8,561 bases of DNA from Lachnospiraceae bacterium (lineage in GTDB: Bacteria; Bacillota; Clostridia; Lachnospirales; Lachnospiraceae): contig JAGDCQ010000174.1 of the NCBI GenBank assembly GCA_017958465.1, positions 1 to 8,561 on the forward strand. Direction: 5' to 3'. Within the stretch, counting starts at the first letter, position 1; every line of letters begins with the position of its first letter. Below, in pieces: positions 5,242-8,561 of this stretch. Both the position numbers and the translations under genes were made by a program. The notes beneath the pieces are model-generated. The model had not been told where the DNA came from. It did no database searches and saw only the letters and a program-made list of their open reading frames with translations.

Positions 5242-5654
5242 AAAAACGTACCGACATTGAAGTCATTATAAATAATAAGCGCTATACCATCAGCGGGTAC
5301 GAGAGCGAGGAGTACCTCCAGAAGATCGCAAACCACATCAACAGCAGGCTTGCGGACCTTAAGGATCAGGACAGCTTCAAGCTCCTTGACAGCGAGATGA
5401 AGTCCGTCCTTCTGCAGATCAATATCGCGGATGACTATTTTAAGGTTAAGAAACAGCTCGAAGAAGCCGAAATAAACAATAGCAACACAGGAAATGAGAT
5501 ATTCCGCTTAAAGAGCGAGATCGTTTCTCTGCAGAACAAGCTGGAAGAGGCTGAAAAGGAGAAAAAGCTCTTAAGGAACGAGAACATCGCGGAGCAGAAA
5601 AAGGTAGTGAAGCTTGAGACCGAGCTTGAAGCTCTGCGCAAACCTGCAAAATGA
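5238..5654 (+). CDS. zapA: Cell division protein ZapA with long C-terminal coiled coil
   Basis: A 138-residue cytoplasmic protein. The N-terminal ZapA domain spans about 5-68 (IEVIINNKRYTISGYESEEY, then a helix with ANHINSRL and LLQINIADDYFK, the family's conserved helix). Residues about 64-135 are a charged, heptad-like coiled coil rich in Glu, Lys and Leu, giving a protein longer than the roughly 85-residue Bacillus ZapA. ZapA binds FtsZ polymers and promotes their bundling at the division site. ATG 5238 is the natural start by comparison with relatives, but it lacks a properly spaced ribosome binding site; coupling to the upstream 26-codon frame or a folded spacer could explain this. It has its own promoter and is followed 59 bases later by the FliD-like gene. 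Confidence 0.9.
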   Translation: MKKRTDIEVIINNKRYTISGYESEEYLQKIANHINSRLADLKDQDSFKLLDSEMKSVLLQINIADDYFKVKKQLEEAEINNSNTGNEIFRLKSEIVSLQNKLEEAEKEKKLLRNENIAEQKKVVKLETELEALRKPAK

Positions 5655-5676
5655 CCTGAAAAGGATTTCGGGTACG

Positions 5677-5705
5677 GTTGTAACGGTACATTTGCAACAA
5701 GGAGG
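5677..5705 (+). promoter_or_regulatory. Hairpin abutting a strong ribosome binding site of the FliD-like gene
   Basis: In RNA, GUUGUAA (5677-5683) can pair with UUGCAAC (5692-5698) with one G-U pair, leaving an 8-base loop. The AAGGAGG ribosome binding site (5699-5705) starts at the very next base and is 8 bases from the ATG at 5714. The stem could stabilise a processed mRNA end or keep the site exposed; the function is inferred. Confidence 0.4.
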
Positions 5706-5713
5706 TATTTGCA

Positions 5714-6430
5714 ATGGCACTTTCGATCAACAATCTTATCGGCAACTCAAATATTTACGGAGCAAACGAAAGGCAGTCCTCACAGGCTTCTGTTTTCGGG
5801 ACCATAGGCGGTTCCGGCGGGATGCTCGGCGACTATGCCTCCATAAAGAACGGCTCTTACCACAAGCTCCTTAAGGCATATTATGCAAACGACAAAAATG
5901 CCACCACAGAGCTTACTGAAACTGAAACAAAGAATACCACCGAGATCTCATCCGATATGGCGGCCTTAAAGAAAGCTGCAGACGCCCTGAGGAACGGAGC
6001 TTCCCTCTTTGAAGAAGGGGAGAATGGCGTGGATAAAGAGGCCATCGCCAAGGCTGTGAAGGGCCTTGCGGATGCCTTCAACAGCGCGGTGGACAGTACG
6101 TCTTCCATCTCCATAACGGCAATAGACAAGAAGATGTCTTATACTGCCGGGATGCTTGCAAAAAATGCAGGTCTTCTTGAGGATGTGGGCGTTAAATATG
6201 AGGACGGAAAGCTTACGGTTGATGAAGCAAAGCTTAAGAATGCCGATACAGGCAAGCTGAAGACTCTCTTCAACGGCGCAAATTCAATTGCGGCAAGGCT
6301 TTCGTCAAGAGCTGCGGATGTTTATTCCATCTCGCAGGCTGTGCTCGGGAAACCCACTGGGCTGTACACTGAGACAGGGACGCGTTCTACAGGTTCTTCG
6401 ACCGGCAGCCTGTTTAATGCAACACTTTGA
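5714..6430 (+). CDS. Flagellar hook-associated/flagellin-like protein (FliD C-terminal-like segment)
   Basis: A 238-residue protein without cysteine, signal peptide or membrane segment, rich in Ala, Ser, Thr, Asn, Gly and Lys, a composition like flagellins and hook-associated proteins. The region 144-204 (AGMLAKNAGLLEDVGVKYED, GKLTVDEAKL, LKTLFNGANSIAARLSSRA) resembles the FliD C-terminal pattern of 'LxxiGI...dGkLtlDe.kL...LF'. The N-terminal part (1-60) is low-complexity, with GGSGG and YASIKNGSYHKLLKAYY. It is much shorter than a true FliD (400 residues or more), so it is not a complete filament cap. The excellent AAGGAGG site suggests high expression, and a terminator follows 11 bases after the stop. 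Position after zapA suggests co-expression with division. It could be an axial flagellar component or an unrelated helical protein with similar composition. Confidence 0.6.
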   Translation: MALSINNLIGNSNIYGANERQSSQASVFGTIGGSGGMLGDYASIKNGSYHKLLKAYYANDKNATTELTETETKNTTEISSDMAALKKAADALRNGASLFEEGENGVDKEAIAKAVKGLADAFNSAVDSTSSISITAIDKKMSYTAGMLAKNAGLLEDVGVKYEDGKLTVDEAKLKNADTGKLKTLFNGANSIAARLSSRAADVYSISQAVLGKPTGLYTETGTRSTGSSTGSLFNATL

Positions 6431-6441
6431 TATGGGATTTT

Positions 6442-6470
6442 AAGCTGCGTCAGACGGCGCAGCTTTTTTT
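6442..6470 (+). terminator. Intrinsic terminator of the zapA/FliD-like unit
   Basis: AAGCTGCG (6442-6449) pairs perfectly with CGCAGCTT (6458-6465) around an 8-base loop, and a run of seven T follows (6464-6470). It begins 11 bases after the stop of the FliD-like gene, so the CotH gene to the right probably has its own promoter. Confidence 0.93.
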
Positions 6471-6492
6471 GTGCGATGTCTTATTGGATCGG

Positions 6493-6552
6493 GCAGGAGT
6501 CAGCCTGCACGATCGGGGTATGATGGGGAGATGGGGCCTGCGTGGGTGCAGG
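6493..6552 (+). promoter_or_regulatory. Four complementary segments in the cotH leader, mutually exclusive hairpins
   Basis: GCAGG (6493-6497), CCTGCAC (6504-6510), CCTGC (6537-6541) and GTGCAGG (6546-6552) can pair as 1:2 and 3:4 with six-base loops, or as a 7-bp 2:4 stem. This is switch-like, but the stems are short and no U-run follows. Most of the segment 6471-6583 has no other feature; no convincing -35 box was seen, though TATGAT occurs at 6519-6524. Confidence 0.3.
6515..6546 (+). other. Predicted G-quadruplex motif in the 5' leader of the CotH gene
   Basis: Four guanine tracts on the coding strand, GGGG (6515-6518), GGGG (6525-6528), GGGG (6533-6536) and GGG (6544-6546), are separated by loops of 6, 4 and 7 bases, meeting the canonical four-tract G3+ rule. 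The motif ends 26 bases before the GGAG ribosome binding site (6573-6576). It could form in RNA or in the non-template strand. The first loop is itself TATGAT, a possible -10 box; in that case only part would be transcribed. Confidence 0.6.
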
Positions 6553-6583
6553 TATCTGCAAAAACAATGTTTGGAGAATTACG

Positions 6584-8561
6584 ATGAAACGCTGTTCTGG
6601 TTTACTTTTGGGTCTTAAAGCCGCTGTTTTGATCGCGGTGGCTTTCTTTTTCAATTCCTGCACCGCTGCAAATACCCCTTCGGGTCCGCTGATGACGCCG
6701 ACTCCGACTCCTTTTGCCACGCCTACGCCTATAGAGCGTGCTCCGGCAGCTGTCCAGTTTTCCGTAAAGGAGACTCTTTCCGGCGCTTCGCAAGAGCTTC
6801 AGCTCACATGTGAAGGCGCGCTTAAGATCTATTACACTCTTGACGGATCGCTCCCCGATGTCAATTCTAACGAGTATACAAAGAGCATTATCCTTCGTGC
6901 GCCCAATAAAGTGGAAGCTACAGTTGTCACCGCTAGGGCGCTGTTTGGGAACGGAACGTGGTCGGAGCCTGTAACTCGGACGTATTTCCTCGGGCGGGGA
7001 GCCGACAAACGCTATGATACTCTTGTTATCTCGATAACCACCGAGCCTGCGGGATTGTGGGATTATGATATAGGCATCTTTGTCAGGGGACGTATTTTTG
7101 ATGAATACATGAAGAAGCACCCGAGGGCACACGTGGACGGCTCAACACCTGCCAACTACAATCAGCTCCGCGGAATGGACGGAGAGCGTGAAGCCCACAT
7201 CGAGATTTTTAATTCCGACGGAGACCTGCTCCTTGAGCAGGATTGCGGTATCCGCACATACGGCGGCTGGTCAAGGCAGAATGCCATGAAATCCGTTAAG
7301 CTGCTCGCGAGGAAAGAGTACGGAGACAAGACCTTCGATTATCCCTTCTTTACTTCTGCTATGGATGAGAATAACGAGGTTATCGATGTTTTCAAAAGGC
7401 TTGTTGTCCGCGGGCACGGAAATGACCTTGGCTTTGCCTTCATCCGTGAGGAGCTTTTCCAGTCCCTCGCAGGCGACGCAGGCTATATGTCCAGGTCCTC
7501 GAGGCCCTGCGCGCTGTATATCAACGGTGACTACTACGGCTGCTACTGGCTCGAGGAAAACTGGCACAAATCATATTTCGAGAACCATTACGGGGAATAT
7601 AAGGGCGAGCTTGAGATCATCGAAGGTAAAGAAATGGAGCTTACCACGGATGATGAAGAATCGCTGTATGCAGCAGCAGACTGGAAAAAGTTCTATGATA
7701 CTTATGCTTACTCAGATCTGCGTGACGACGAGGTATATGCAAAGGTCTGCGCTGAGCTTGACGTGAAGGAGTATATCGAGACCTACGCTTTCCGTATGTT
7801 CCTCGGCGACAACGACTGGCCCCAGAACAACTACAAGGCCTTCAAGTATTATCCCGCTGCCGGTGAACATTACACAGAAGGCCCGTATGACGGAAGATGG
7901 CATATCCTGCTGCACGATATGGACTACTCGAGCGGTATCTATGATGATAATTATTCCGGAAAAACCCTGACCTGGCTTCTTGGGAGCTACGATGGCGTGA
8001 AGAAGAACGTTTCACCCTTGTTCGGACACCTTATGCAGCGTACCGACTGCAAGGAGATCTTTATAACAAAGCTTCTTGAACTGATCAACGGCGTGTTTGC
8101 TCCGGATTACTTCAATGCTGTTGTGGATGAGATGAACGCTGCCCGCCAAAACGAGCAGCACTACACCTATTCCTCCGGCAAGATCGACAGCTGGGTCCAG
8201 GAAAACCAGCTCAAAGGCCAGCTTGACAGGCTTAAAAACTGGATAAAGAGGAGAGGGAACTTCCTCATAAACAACGTATACAGCTTCTTTAAGCTTGAGC
8301 ATGACAAGTTCACCCTTAACCTCACAGTTCCGGAAGGCTCTGAGCTTTCCGTGGGCAACTGGACGGTCAAGGAGTACTTCACAGGGCGCTATTACCACTA
8401 TTACGCAGTGACCCTCACCGGCCTTGGCGGGAAAAACGGAAAGATAATCGGCTGGATGGTGAACGGAGAGCAAAGGGTTGGCGAGACACTTTTCCTTTAT
8501 GTTGAAAACATGACTGAGGCTGAGTGCAGGGTAGAGCCGGTATTTGACAGGTTACCGAAAA
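6584..8561 (+). CDS. CotH-kinase-family lipoprotein with chitobiase-C-like domain, C-terminus beyond the window
   Basis: An open frame of 659 codons that runs off the edge. Residues 1-25 form a signal peptide (basic MKR, hydrophobic LLLGLKAAVLIAVAFFF) ending in a slightly unusual lipobox FNSC, with Cys26 as the likely lipid-modified residue. A Thr-Pro linker (38-49) follows. Residues about 55-135 have YYTLDGSLPD (83-92), as in the beta-hexosaminidase C-terminal domain. The CotH domain spans about 140-560: ITTEPAGLWDYDIGIFVRG, GGWSR (227-231) with Lys236, SRP and LYINGDYYGCYWLEE (311-325), DNDWPQNN (409-416) and HDMD (444-447). By position the last two correspond to a kinase catalytic loop and metal-binding motif. 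A beta-rich segment follows after 565. CotH proteins are atypical protein kinases, known from phosphorylation of Bacillus spore coat proteins; the target here is unknown and would be extracytoplasmic. GGAG at 6573-6576 is 7 bases before the ATG. Confidence 0.88.
   Translation, partial: MKRCSGLLLGLKAAVLIAVAFFFNSCTAANTPSGPLMTPTPTPFATPTPIERAPAAVQFSVKETLSGASQELQLTCEGALKIYYTLDGSLPDVNSNEYTKSIILRAPNKVEATVVTARALFGNGTWSEPVTRTYFLGRGADKRYDTLVISITTEPAGLWDYDIGIFVRGRIFDEYMKKHPRAHVDGSTPANYNQLRGMDGEREAHIEIFNSDGDLLLEQDCGIRTYGGWSRQNAMKSVKLLARKEYGDKTFDYPFFTSAMDENNEVIDVFKRLVVRGHGNDLGFAFIREELFQSLAGDAGYMSRSSRPCALYINGDYYGCYWLEENWHKSYFENHYGEYKGELEIIEGKEMELTTDDEESLYAAADWKKFYDTYAYSDLRDDEVYAKVCAELDVKEYIETYAFRMFLGDNDWPQNNYKAFKYYPAAGEHYTEGPYDGRWHILLHDMDYSSGIYDDNYSGKTLTWLLGSYDGVKKNVSPLFGHLMQRTDCKEIFITKLLELINGVFAPDYFNAVVDEMNAARQNEQHYTYSSGKIDSWVQENQLKGQLDRLKNWIKRRGNFLINNVYSFFKLEHDKFTLNLTVPEGSELSVGNWTVKEYFTGRYYHYYAVTLTGLGGKNGKIIGWMVNGEQRVGETLFLYVENMTEAECRVEPVFDRLPK

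Noticed and set aside
6427..6618. 63-residue plus-strand ORF over the terminator and cotH leader
   Set aside because: It would be translated through the intrinsic terminator hairpin and ends out of frame inside the CotH signal peptide; no ribosome binding site.
8012..8473. 153-residue minus-strand ORF, with others at 7271-7567 and 6602-7132
   Set aside because: All lie antisense to the CotH gene, whose domain motifs and signal peptide are clear.

Overview
The window looks like a piece of a Firmicutes chromosome, most likely a motile member of the Clostridia close to Lachnospiraceae. The grounds are AGGAG-type ribosome binding sites, compact operons, and a gene order of YvyF-like zinc-ribbon protein, ruvA, ruvB, zapA, then a FliD/flagellin-like protein. 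The genus is not determined. No tRNA, rRNA, insertion sequence, phage gene or CRISPR array was seen.

Left third (1-2834, minus strand). A tightly packed operon encodes an ABC-2 type exporter (ATPase 1908-2834, permease 997-1908). It is followed by a stand-alone LytTR DNA-binding protein (548-997), a four-helix DUF3021-like membrane protein (104-526) and the first 34 codons of an unidentified fifth gene (1-104). Three of the four junctions are one-base TAATG overlaps. The LytTR plus membrane protein pair resembles 'LytTR regulatory systems' in which the membrane protein restrains the regulator. Upstream of the ATPase gene lie a candidate promoter, an 8-bp direct repeat with a 12-bp spacer (LytTR-site geometry) and a perfect 15-bp palindrome over the -35 box.

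Middle (2835-5083). A 270-bp intergenic region separates the divergent operons. The rightward genes are a YvyF-like zinc-ribbon protein, ruvA and ruvB, encoding the Holliday-junction branch-migration motor. ruvB most likely starts at a TTG with a strong ribosome binding site. A 14-bp tandem repeat begins inside the last ruvB codons and runs into the spacer.

Right (5084-8561). A promoter with a perfect TATAAT drives zapA (cell division), probably together with the FliD/flagellin-like gene. The predicted +1 falls on the A of an ATG that opens a 26-codon upstream ORF, and that ORF ends in an ATGA overlap with zapA. zapA itself lacks a normally spaced ribosome binding site. A clear intrinsic terminator ends this unit. 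The last gene, open at the window edge, encodes a CotH-kinase-type lipoprotein with a chitobiase/hexosaminidase-C-like N-terminal domain. Its leader contains a canonical four-tract G-quadruplex motif interleaved with competing short hairpins.

The most interesting signals are the zapA leader ORF, the cotH leader G-quadruplex, and the repeat-rich control region of the ABC/LytTR operon. They are sequence observations; function is inferred.
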